NCBI GenBank assembly: GCA_022819985.1
Contig: JAJEGH010000031.1
Span: 1-57,599 of the forward strand
DNA length: 57,599 nucleotides
Direction of reading: 5' to 3'
Source: Alphaproteobacteria bacterium
GTDB taxonomy: Bacteria > Pseudomonadota > Alphaproteobacteria > Bin65
Shown here: piece after piece, positions 1-7,924 of the stretch
How positions within the stretch are numbered: the first letter of the stretch is position 1
Layout: the number at the start of each line of letters is the position of its first letter
The notes under the pieces: model-generated
Seen by the model: the letters and a program-made list of their open reading frames with translations, nothing else
Database searches by the model: none
Told to the model about the DNA's origin: nothing
Made by a program: the position numbers and the translations under genes

Positions 1-1
1 G

Positions 2-151
2 GCGGCATGGGCCGTATTGTGGTTCATGTTCTTCCTGCTGCTGGCGATGCAGAAACCGATTGCCAAGGTGACCGGCGCGGTGACCTGCATACAGGGCATC
101 GTGACGGCCTGGCTGCCGGGATACCTGCTGCTGGGCGGCTACATCGCCTGA
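2..151 (+). CDS. C-terminal fragment of a membrane protein (partial, runs off the left edge)
   Basis: Reading frame 2 is open from the window edge to a TGA at 149-151 and gives 49 residues. The sequence is strongly hydrophobic, with one segment around residues 4-15 (VLWFMFFLLLA) and a second near the C-terminus (GYLLLGGYIA). A short charged loop (QKPIAKV) lies between them, as expected of the last two helices of an integral membrane protein. The family cannot be recognised from this fragment. Confidence 0.6.
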   Translation, partial: AAWAVLWFMFFLLLAMQKPIAKVTGAVTCIQGIVTAWLPGYLLLGGYIA

Positions 152-433
152 GGCTCGACACATGATTCGACCCGATTCCCGGAAGAAGGATGGGCGCATG
201 TACGGTCACCGACAACGTTCCAGACACGTTATCTGATGGGTGTAGTCGCAGATCCGGCACTTGCGTTCGGCACAGACGTAAATTCGGGGGGTGTTTGCCT
301 TCTGCCTTGCGGTTGCCAGGCCGTTGCCGGTAACAGCGAGACGTAACGAGATGGCGCCACTCGGCGAGATCGGGAGAAGCGAGGCAGCGCTGGCGCCAGA
401 GGATCAATAACCTGTAACTGCGAGGACGGATCG

Positions 434-1216
434 ATGTTGGGTAACCTGGAAAGCATTTGGCGCTATCCTGTCAAGAGCATGCGCGGAGAAGAGGTCGACG
501 AGGTGTTCGTCGCTTTTACCGGCGTAATGGGCGACCGGGTCTATGCGGTTTCCTCGACTGCAGCCGACAAGGCCTTTCCCTGGCATACGGCCCGCGAGCA
601 GGAAGACTATGTGCTCTACCAGGCCCGCTTCAAGAACCGCGACGGGACCCTGAAGCCCGACAATATGGTGGAGGCGATGGGCCATCCGGCCAACATCCAC
701 GCGCCGTTCCCGACCGAACCGGGCGCCTTCGCGGTCGAGGTCGAAACGCCCGACGGCGCGGTGGTCGACGTCGAAGATCCTGCCTTCCTGGACGGCCTCA
801 AGGACAAGTCGGAGGGCGAGCTGGCGCTGCACCATACCCAGCGCAGCATCGTCGACTGCCGGCCGGTGACGCTGTTCTCGCTGCAGACGGTCAACCAGCT
901 CAGCGAGGAGACCGGTACCGATATCCACAAGCTGCAGTTCCGCGCCAACTTCTATGTCGACTGGGATGAAAAGGGCGGCTTCTACGAGGACAAGCTGGTC
1001 GGCAAGACGGTCAAGATCGGCGATACGGTCGAAATCATGGTCGTCGAGCGCGACCCGCGCTGCAAATTCATCACCATTCATCCGGAAACCGCTGAGACAG
1101 ATCCCGCCTTGCTGCGACATGTGACCAAGGCGCACGAGGGGTTTGCCGGCGTCTACGCAGCGGTAATCAAGGAAGGCCCCGTCAAAAAGGGAGACGCGAT
1201 CGCGATCGCGGATTGA
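434..1216 (+). CDS. MOSC domain-containing protein
   Basis: The product has 260 aa. It begins with the N-terminal beta-barrel typical of MOSC proteins (IWRYPVKSMRGEE, residues 8-20), which is the YcbX/mARC-like arrangement. The C-terminal MOSC core carries the conserved cysteine in a DPRCKFITIHP motif, the usual ligand for a molybdenum cofactor or sulfur carrier. The family moves sulfur onto, or binds, molybdenum cofactor and reduces N-hydroxylated compounds, often with a 2Fe-2S reductase partner. A 2Fe-2S ferredoxin reductase lies two genes downstream at 1960, so a functional link is possible but unproven. The ATG follows a GAGGACGGA stretch. Family call is firm; substrate is unknown. Confidence 0.85.
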   Translation: MLGNLESIWRYPVKSMRGEEVDEVFVAFTGVMGDRVYAVSSTAADKAFPWHTAREQEDYVLYQARFKNRDGTLKPDNMVEAMGHPANIHAPFPTEPGAFAVEVETPDGAVVDVEDPAFLDGLKDKSEGELALHHTQRSIVDCRPVTLFSLQTVNQLSEETGTDIHKLQFRANFYVDWDEKGGFYEDKLVGKTVKIGDTVEIMVVERDPRCKFITIHPETAETDPALLRHVTKAHEGFAGVYAAVIKEGPVKKGDAIAIAD

Positions 1217-1264
1217 CGGTCCCGGCAAGCCCCCGTGCGAAACAACGAAGGGACGAGACCGGAC

Positions 1265-1891
1265 ATGACCAAACTCATCTACATCGAAGTTTCTCCCCGT
1301 AAAGAGCGGTCGCACTCGATCGCCGTGGCGGAAGCCTTCCTGGATGCCTACCGGGCGGCCAATCCCGATCACGAGATCGACAAGATGGATCTGTGGGATA
1401 CCGAGCTGCCTGAGCTCAACATGGCTATGATCGACGCCAAGTACCGGCTGTTGGACCTCGATACGCTCGACGAGCGGGAAGCCAATGCCTGGAAGGATGT
1501 CGAGGCGGTCTTCAACAGGGTAAACTCGGCCGACAAGATCGTGCTCAGCACGCCGATGTGGAACTTCAACGTTCCCTACAAGCTGAAGCATCTGATCGAC
1601 ATCATTATCCAGCCGGATCTTGCCTTCGCCGTCGTGGAGGGCGGTTACGAAGGGCTGATCAAGGGCAAGCGGGCGATGGTGATCGTCGCGCGAGGCGCCG
1701 CCTATATGCCCCCGTCCGATTTCTTCGAGGTCGACTTCCAGAAGCGGTATATCGACTTCCTGCTCAGCTTTATCGGTTTCGAGGACATCCGTGCCCTCGT
1801 CGTCGAGCCGATGCTGACGTCGCCGGAGGAACAGGCTGCGACGCGGGCCAAACTGATCGAGGAAGCGAAGGCCGCTGCTGCCGAGTTCTAG
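1265..1891 (+). CDS. FMN-dependent NADH-azoreductase family (flavodoxin-like) protein
   Basis: The product has 208 aa, the usual length of AzoR. The N-terminus (MTKLIYIEVSPRKERSHSIAVAEAF) is the flavodoxin-like first strand and phosphate-binding loop of FMN-binding quinone/azo reductases. The later STPMWNFNVPYKLKHLID segment is the family FMN-contact motif. These enzymes reduce quinones or azo bonds with NADH in the cytoplasm. An upstream in-frame codon at 1235 would extend the protein by ten residues. I prefer the ATG at 1265 because it starts directly on the first beta strand and follows GGGACGAGA. It sits 48 bases after the MOSC gene and may be cotranscribed with it. Confidence 0.85.
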   Translation: MTKLIYIEVSPRKERSHSIAVAEAFLDAYRAANPDHEIDKMDLWDTELPELNMAMIDAKYRLLDLDTLDEREANAWKDVEAVFNRVNSADKIVLSTPMWNFNVPYKLKHLIDIIIQPDLAFAVVEGGYEGLIKGKRAMVIVARGAAYMPPSDFFEVDFQKRYIDFLLSFIGFEDIRALVVEPMLTSPEEQAATRAKLIEEAKAAAAEF

Positions 1892-1959
1892 CCGGCAGGT
1901 GCTTCATCCCGACCGCATTCCGGCGTCGGTTCAGGCGGCGGGGCTAAAGCCGTGACGCG

Positions 1960-2988
1960 ATGGTGAAATTCTATCCGCTTACGGTCAGCGAGGTCATCGA
2001 CGAGACGGCGCACGCCCGGTCGTTCAGGCTCAGACCGGCCGCCGGGCACGCGCCGTTGTTCGACTACAGGCCCGGCCAGTTCCTGACATTCCGGATCCCT
2101 TGCGAAAGCGGCCATATCGAGCGCTGCTATTCGCTGTCGAGCGCGCCTGCCTGCGACGCCGAACTGAAGGTCACGGTCAAGCGGGTCAGCGGCGGAATTG
2201 GGTCGAACTGGTTCAACGACGTCCCGAAACCGGGCGATACCATCGAGGTGGCGCCGCCCAGCGGCCGCTTCGTCCTGCGCAGCCGCGAGCGGCAGCCCGT
2301 CCTGTTTGCCGGCGGCAGCGGTATCACGCCGGTCATCTCGCTGATCAAGCAGACGCTCCACGAGACCGCGCTGGCGCCGCGCCTGTTCTACGCCAATACG
2401 GACCACGACCAGATCATCTTCCGGGACGAGATCGCCGCGCTCGGCGCCGGCTTTCCCGGCCGGTTCGAATGCCATCGTCACATCGACGCGCAATCCGGAT
2501 TGGCCGACGCCGGCACGATCGCCGATTTTGTCGGCGGCCGGCCGGACTGCGACTTCTACATCTGCGGCCCGGCGCCGTTCATGGACCTGGCGGAGGACGT
2601 GCTGGCCGAGATGGGCGTCGGCGACGGGCATGTCTTCATCGAGCGATTCACGATACCCGAAGACAGCGACAGCGACACGGTTATGGAAAGTCCGGCGGCT
2701 GGCGCCGACGGGGTCCAATCCTTCCGCGCCACGATCGACGGCGAGGAGCACGAGGTTCCCTATGCGGCGGGAGAGACCATGCTGCGATGCATGCTGTCCC
2801 AAGGTCTCGATCCCGTCTATTCCTGCGAGGACGCGCACTGCGGATCCTGTATGGTGATCCGCAAGACCGGCGCGGTCGCGATGCGCAAGAGCACCATCCT
2901 GTCGAAGCGCGACAAGGAACGGGGCTACATTCTGCTGTGCCAGGCCGAGCCGCAGTCGGACGATGTCTGGGTCGATTGCGATGCCTGA
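1960..2988 (+). CDS. Ferredoxin-NAD(P)H reductase with C-terminal 2Fe-2S domain (oxygenase/hydroxylase reductase type)
   Basis: The product has 342 aa with the PaaE/KshB-like order FAD domain, NAD domain, plant-type ferredoxin. The FAD motif RCYSLSSAP lies near residue 62 and the NAD-binding GGSGITPVISL near 125. The ferredoxin cluster ligands are C289, C294, C297 and C327. Such proteins pass electrons from NAD(P)H to Rieske or other oxygenases, or to MOSC-type reductases. No oxygenase gene is directly adjacent. The Rieske oxygenases of this window lie at 20564 and 44724 and have no reductase of their own next to them, so this gene is one candidate partner, by inference only. Confidence 0.88.
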   Translation: MVKFYPLTVSEVIDETAHARSFRLRPAAGHAPLFDYRPGQFLTFRIPCESGHIERCYSLSSAPACDAELKVTVKRVSGGIGSNWFNDVPKPGDTIEVAPPSGRFVLRSRERQPVLFAGGSGITPVISLIKQTLHETALAPRLFYANTDHDQIIFRDEIAALGAGFPGRFECHRHIDAQSGLADAGTIADFVGGRPDCDFYICGPAPFMDLAEDVLAEMGVGDGHVFIERFTIPEDSDSDTVMESPAAGADGVQSFRATIDGEEHEVPYAAGETMLRCMLSQGLDPVYSCEDAHCGSCMVIRKTGAVAMRKSTILSKRDKERGYILLCQAEPQSDDVWVDCDA

Positions 2989-3147
2989 CGGCCGGTCGCC
3001 GCGCCGCGCATCGCGCGTTTTCCACAGGGCGCCCCGCTCCCCAATCGCCCGATCCGCAACGGCTTGCCCGCAGGCGTGGGCTGCCATCGCCGTCACGCAT
3101 CCCTGCGTTGCATTGCGCGGGAGTCCGATCGGTGATAGCGTGCATGA

Positions 3148-3176
3148 GCACTAAGTGTAGTGGCACATTTTAGTGC
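3148..3176. promoter_or_regulatory. Inverted repeat upstream of the NCS1 permease gene, possible operator
   Basis: GCACTAA (3148-3154) and TTAGTGC (3170-3176) form a perfect 7-base inverted repeat with a 15-base spacer. It ends 21 bases before the permease ATG. The two-turn spacing and position fit a regulator binding site, but no regulator gene is adjacent, so the role is a guess. Confidence 0.35.
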
Positions 3177-3197
3177 AGATACAAAGGGGATGGGAAA

Positions 3198-4547
3198 ATG
3201 GCGCAGGATTCGGACAGTCAGAGTTCAGGTTTCTTCGGTTCGCAAGATGACGTTCACGAGGAATTCCATTCCAAACCGGTCCCCCTCGGAAACAGGCTGG
3301 GCTTTGCCGAGCCCGCCTGGGTCTGGTCCGGATTCGGCATCGCCTTCATCTGCGCCGTGATCGGCGGCCAGATCCAACAGGGGCTGGGAACCGTCGATGC
3401 AATCCTCGCTATCCTGCTCGGCAACTTCATCCTCTTCGTTTATTCGGCGCTGATCGGTTATCCGAGCGGCAAGTGGGGCATCAACTTCCCGCTGGCCGTC
3501 CGCTATGTGTTCGGCGGGGCGGGCGCGGTCGCCCCGATCATCATTCTGGCCCTGCTGGTGACCGGTTGGTATGCGTTCCAGGCATGGCTGACCGCCGACA
3601 TCCTCCGGGTGGCGTTCGGTCTCGAGGGTGCGGTGGTGGTCGGCATCATCGCCCTGATTGCCGGCATCATCTATGCCATTCCGGTGATTTTCGGCATCCG
3701 CCAGATGGCGCTGGTCCGCAAGGTCGCGATCCCGGCGATGGTCATCTTCGCGGCCTACTACCTCATCACGCGCGTGATCCCGGCGGGCGGATCGCTCTTC
3801 GAGGGCGAGGGCAGCGGCAAGCTCGCCTTCTGGACCGGCGTCGGCATGGCCTGGGCCACCTTCGCGGTCTCCGGCACCATGACCGGCGACATCGTGCGCT
3901 ATTCGCGGACGGGCAACCAGGCGGTCGGCGTTACGGCCGTGGCGTTCATGTTCTCGAACGCCCCGTTCATGGTCATCGGCGCGCTGATCTCGGCGACGAT
4001 CACGGATCCCGGCACGGTCTATTTCTTCGACCAGAAATCCCTGGCCGTGCTGATCCCGCTGGTCGTGCTCGCGATCCTGAGCAACTGGTCGACCTGCGAT
4101 GCCTGCCTCTACAACGCAGCGATGGGCTTCACCAACTCGATACCGGGCTTCAACTGGCGCAAGGCGGCCATTTTCGGCTCGATCATCGGGCTGATCGCGG
4201 CGGCGACCGGCTTCATCAGCGATATCGTCGTGTGGCTGCTCACCATCGGCCTGCTGGTCCCGCCGATCGGCGGCGCGATCATCGCCGACTATTATGTGAT
4301 CCGGGGCGACAAGGGCTTCTCGGTCGAACGCAGCGCACCGGTCAACTGGGCCGCGGTGATTGCGATCATCGTCGGCGTGGTGCTCGGCTACATCGTGAAC
4401 GAGCGGTATCCGACCTTCCTGTTCGGCATCACCGGCCTGGTCTCGTCCTTCGTCGTCTATGTGATCCTCGCCAAGGCGGCGCCCACCGCCATGGGCGCGG
4501 ACCTGGGCGACGAGAGCACCGGCGCGGAGGCCGAGGCGGAAGCGTGA
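3198..4547 (+). CDS. NCS1-family permease (cytosine/purine/hydantoin-type)
   Basis: The product has 449 aa, mostly hydrophobic with about twelve membrane segments, the layout of CodB-like nucleobase:cation symporters. Segments such as GLGTVDAILAILLGNFILFVYSALIG and a gating region with GDIVRYSRTGNQ match the NCS1 pattern (Asp-Ile-x-Arg-Tyr in helix 6). It should import a nucleobase, hydantoin, allantoin or related small ring compound using Na+ or H+. An amidase follows 131 bases downstream, so uptake plus hydrolysis of a cyclic or linear amide is a reasonable guess. The ATG follows AAAGGGGAT. The substrate cannot be read from the sequence. Confidence 0.82.
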   Translation: MAQDSDSQSSGFFGSQDDVHEEFHSKPVPLGNRLGFAEPAWVWSGFGIAFICAVIGGQIQQGLGTVDAILAILLGNFILFVYSALIGYPSGKWGINFPLAVRYVFGGAGAVAPIIILALLVTGWYAFQAWLTADILRVAFGLEGAVVVGIIALIAGIIYAIPVIFGIRQMALVRKVAIPAMVIFAAYYLITRVIPAGGSLFEGEGSGKLAFWTGVGMAWATFAVSGTMTGDIVRYSRTGNQAVGVTAVAFMFSNAPFMVIGALISATITDPGTVYFFDQKSLAVLIPLVVLAILSNWSTCDACLYNAAMGFTNSIPGFNWRKAAIFGSIIGLIAAATGFISDIVVWLLTIGLLVPPIGGAIIADYYVIRGDKGFSVERSAPVNWAAVIAIIVGVVLGYIVNERYPTFLFGITGLVSSFVVYVILAKAAPTAMGADLGDESTGAEAEAEA

Positions 4548-4569
4548 CCGCAATTGCACGTTGACGGCT

Positions 4570-4587
4570 CCGGGGCGGCAGCCCCGG
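4570..4587 (+). terminator. GC-rich hairpin after the NCS1 permease gene
   Basis: CCGGGGC-GGCA-GCCCCGG forms a perfect 7-bp stem with a 4-base loop 22 bases after the permease stop. There is no T-run after it, so it is at most a weak or attenuating terminator. Confidence 0.35.
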
Positions 4588-4678
4588 GGCCGAAGCCTCT
4601 GCAAAAGCTATTCCGGCGCGACGGTCCTGCGGTAATATTTGTCGATTCGCAATCTCAAAGACCCGTAAGGAGTCAGCC

Positions 4679-6139
4679 ATGACCAGCGGCAACGACATCT
4701 GCCGGATGACGGCTGTCGAGATCGCACAGCGCGTGCGCGACAAGGAGATTTCGCCGAGCGAGGTCGCGGAAGCCTCGATCGCCCGGATGGAGGCCCTCGA
4801 TCCGGTGCTGCACGCCTATTGCACGCCGACGCCGGACCTGATGCGCGATCAGGCCAGGGCGGTCGAAGACAAGATCGCACGCGGCGAGGACGCCGGCCCC
4901 CTCGCCGGCGTGCCGGTCGGGATCAAGGACCTCGTCGTCATGAAGGACTATCCGACCGTGTCCGGCTCCATGGCCTACAAGGACTATGTGTCGGACGTCG
5001 ACGATGTCGTGGTCGAACGGCTGAAGGACGCCGGTTCGCTCATTCTCGGCAAGACCAACGTGCCGGAATTCGGCTATTCCGGCGTCGGCCACAACCCGGT
5101 GTTCGAGACGACGCGCAATCCGTGGAACACCGACCTGACACCCGGCGGCTCCTCGGCCGGCTCGGTGGTCTCGACGATCACGGGCATGACGCCCTACGCC
5201 ATCGCGTCGGACGGCGGCGGCTCGATCCGCATTCCGTCCTGCCTGACCGGCACCTACGGGCTCAAGGCGTCGATGGGCCGGGTGCCGCTGTGGCCCGGCA
5301 CCAAGGACGAACGCTATCCCGGCGTCTCGTCCTGGGAGTCTCTGGAACATATCGGCCCGGTCTCGCGCACGGTGCGCGACGCCGCCCTGATGATGACCGT
5401 GATCGGCTCCGGCCCGGACGCGCGCGACCGCCATACCCTGCCGGGGCCGGAGTTCGACTGGCTGGCGTGCTGCGAAGGCGATATCTCCGGCCTCCGGGTC
5501 GCCTACAGCCCGGACTGGGGCTATGCCGCCGTCGATCCGGAGGTGCGCGCGCTGGTCGACGCCGCGGCGCAGGCGTTCGAGAGCGACCTCGGCTGCACGG
5601 TCGAGATCGCCCATCCGGGCTTCGAGGATCCCTATCTGTGGTTCTGGGGGCTGGTGGCCCTCGAATCCGACCTGCGCGGCCTGCGCAGGATGGTCGAGGA
5701 ACACGGCCATCACATGACGCCGCATCTGGTGGACTTCATCACCCGGCCGTGGACCGCCGAAGACTTCACCGACGCCGTGATGGGGCGCAAGGCGGTGACC
5801 AACAGGATGGCCGCCTTCATGGAGAATTACGACATCCTGCTGACCCCGACCCTCGCCGTCCCGGCCTTCCCGGTCCACATGCAGGGGCCGGAGAAGATCG
5901 ACAACCGGATCGTCGAGCCGTTCAAGTGGCTGGCCTTCACCTTCCCGATCAACATGACGGGGCAACCGGCCGCCTCGATTCCGGCCGGCTTCACCGAAGC
6001 CGGACTGCCGGTCGGTCTGCAGATCATCGGCCGGCATCTCGACGATCCCACGGTGCTCCGCGCCTCGGCCTGCTTCGAGGCCGCCCGCCCCTGGGACCAC
6101 GTCAAGCCGCCGATTCTTGCGGAGAGGGGGCTGGCGTAA
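4679..6139 (+). CDS. Amidase signature family hydrolase
   Basis: The product has 486 aa, normal for the family. The Ser-cisSer-Lys triad is visible: K83 in GIKDLVV, cis-Ser S158 in GGSSAGS and nucleophile S182 in DGGGSIRIPS. The spacings of 75 and 24 residues equal those of known amidases. The enzyme hydrolyses a carboxamide to acid plus ammonia in the cytoplasm; substrates in the family range from aryl amides to indoleacetamide and allophanate. The preceding NCS1 permease may supply the substrate. It is not a GatA of a GatCAB complex as far as context shows, because gatC and gatB are absent. The ATG follows AAGGAGTC. Confidence 0.88.
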   Translation: MTSGNDICRMTAVEIAQRVRDKEISPSEVAEASIARMEALDPVLHAYCTPTPDLMRDQARAVEDKIARGEDAGPLAGVPVGIKDLVVMKDYPTVSGSMAYKDYVSDVDDVVVERLKDAGSLILGKTNVPEFGYSGVGHNPVFETTRNPWNTDLTPGGSSAGSVVSTITGMTPYAIASDGGGSIRIPSCLTGTYGLKASMGRVPLWPGTKDERYPGVSSWESLEHIGPVSRTVRDAALMMTVIGSGPDARDRHTLPGPEFDWLACCEGDISGLRVAYSPDWGYAAVDPEVRALVDAAAQAFESDLGCTVEIAHPGFEDPYLWFWGLVALESDLRGLRRMVEEHGHHMTPHLVDFITRPWTAEDFTDAVMGRKAVTNRMAAFMENYDILLTPTLAVPAFPVHMQGPEKIDNRIVEPFKWLAFTFPINMTGQPAASIPAGFTEAGLPVGLQIIGRHLDDPTVLRASACFEAARPWDHVKPPILAERGLA

Positions 6140-6190
6140 GGAACGCCGTCCGGCCGGCCGGCCGGAAACGGCAGGCTCGGCCCGGCCCGC

Positions 6191-7861
6191 CTAGCGCGCG
6201 ACGATCGGGATTTCGAGCGACGGCGTCTCGAACAGGGCGAAGAAGGCCTCGATGCCGTCCGTATCGCCGGCGGCGGCAACCTCGCCGGCCGCGACGCCGG
6301 CGGGAAAACCGGCGCCGCCCGTCACCGTCGATTCCAGGAACGCGCGGCTGAAGCGCAGGCGGATATCGGCGCTATCCGGCGGATCGCCGTGAAACTGGCA
6401 GACGCCGCGGCGCACTTCCAGCGCGCAGGCCTCGCCCGTATCCGTCGTCTCGAAGGCGACCGTCACTTGCGTGTCCAGCGCCGCCTCGGCCCGCAGCCGG
6501 ACGGTCATGCCGTCGATCATCCGGGCCATCGGGAAGGTGCGCACCGTGTCCGGGTGGCCGAAGGGCAGGCCGCGCGGCGGCTTGAGTTTGCCCTCCAGTT
6601 CCAGCGCGGCGGTCAGCGCCCAGTTGCGCCAGTTGGTGTTCGCTTGCGCGAGGCCCCAGCGGCGCAGGGCGTCCGCGCGCAGCGTGCGGGCCTCCGTGTC
6701 GCCGGTGTCGGCCGCGACCAGCCAGCCGGCCAGTTCGGCCGCCCACTGGGCGTCGCCGCCGTCCAGCGCCGTGCCGGCTTCGCGAAGCAGCGCCTCCCGG
6801 CCGCCCATCAGGGCGACGTAGCGCGCCGCGCGCTCCTGCCGGGGCGGCGGGTCGAGCCGGGCCGGGTCGCCGTCGAACCAGCCGACATAGCCGGCGTAGA
6901 TCGCCGGCGCCGAATGTTTGTAGCTGCCGTAGAATTCGCCGAGCCACTCATGTTCCGCCAGATGCGCCGGCATCGCCACCCGCTCGGCCAGTTCGTCCGG
7001 CGTCGCGCCCTTGTTGATCCAGCGCACCGTCTGGTCGTGCAGATGCTGGATGGCGTCGCGGTAGGCCGTGAGGACGCCGGCGACTTCGTCCGCGCCGGAT
7101 ACCGGCCGGCCGTGATGCGGGATCAGGGTTTCGGGCTCAAGCCGGCGCAGCCGGTCGATCGCGCGCACCCAGACCATCGGGTTGCGGAAGCCCGTGCCGC
7201 GCAGGGCGTAGATGTTCGGGAAGGTCTCGCCCTGGATCACGTCGGCCGACAGGAGAACGCGGTCGTCCGCGCTCCAGACGACGACCTGGTCGTCGGTTTC
7301 GCTCGGCAGGTGGATCAGGGTCAGGCGGATGCCCGCGATTTCGATCTCCTCCTGCCCGGCGAAGGTGCGCGTCGGCGCGATGAAGCTGCGCCGGCCCGGA
7401 ATGTTGGGCGGGCCGAGGCCGGAGCCGATATTGCCGGTCTCGTCGCGCGGCAGCTGGAAGCCGAAGGTGTACATGGCCCGGCGCGCCAGCACCGGCGCGA
7501 GCAGGCCGCTGTCCCGCGCCAGATGGTCGGTCAGCTCGTCGAGCGCGACGATCTCGACGGCGCCCGAGCGGACCTGCTCCTCGGAGACGAAGGCTCTGAC
7601 GCCGCTGATATGGTCCGGATGGACGTGGGTGTAGATCACCGCGCGGATCGGCTTGTCCGTGATCCGGCGGAACCCTTCGGCGACCGGCTCGGCGAACTCG
7701 ACGGTCGGCAGCGTATCGACCAGGACGCAGCCGTCGTCGCCTTCGACCAGCGTGCAGTTGGACGGGCTGAAGCCGTAGGCGACATGGTAGCGGCCGGCGA
7801 CGGTGCGGATCGACGGTTCGAACTTGGCGTTCTGGCGCGCGAGGCGGGGGTGGACGGTCAT
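6191..7861 (-). CDS. Alkylsulfatase-like metallo-beta-lactamase-fold hydrolase
   Basis: The product has 556 aa with the metal motif THVHPDHISG (H79, H81, D83, H84) and later THH-type positions such as LIPHHGRPV. After the catalytic domain comes a helical dimerisation domain (around residues 330-420) and a C-terminal SCP2-like domain. This is the SdsA1/BDS1 plan of group III sec- or primary-alkyl sulfatases. These enzymes cleave alkyl sulfate esters and use two zinc ions. The protein is shorter than SdsA1 and has no obvious signal peptide, so it would be cytoplasmic. It stands alone, convergent with the amidase gene. The substrate could also be another ester. Confidence 0.8.
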   Translation of the reverse strand: MTVHPRLARQNAKFEPSIRTVAGRYHVAYGFSPSNCTLVEGDDGCVLVDTLPTVEFAEPVAEGFRRITDKPIRAVIYTHVHPDHISGVRAFVSEEQVRSGAVEIVALDELTDHLARDSGLLAPVLARRAMYTFGFQLPRDETGNIGSGLGPPNIPGRRSFIAPTRTFAGQEEIEIAGIRLTLIHLPSETDDQVVVWSADDRVLLSADVIQGETFPNIYALRGTGFRNPMVWVRAIDRLRRLEPETLIPHHGRPVSGADEVAGVLTAYRDAIQHLHDQTVRWINKGATPDELAERVAMPAHLAEHEWLGEFYGSYKHSAPAIYAGYVGWFDGDPARLDPPPRQERAARYVALMGGREALLREAGTALDGGDAQWAAELAGWLVAADTGDTEARTLRADALRRWGLAQANTNWRNWALTAALELEGKLKPPRGLPFGHPDTVRTFPMARMIDGMTVRLRAEAALDTQVTVAFETTDTGEACALEVRRGVCQFHGDPPDSADIRLRFSRAFLESTVTGGAGFPAGVAAGEVAAAGDTDGIEAFFALFETPSLEIPIVAR

Positions 7862-7924
7862 GGAGACGGCTTTTCCTGCTGACGATGGCGGCGCCTTATA
7901 GCGCGCCGCGCCGGAAACAGCCTG

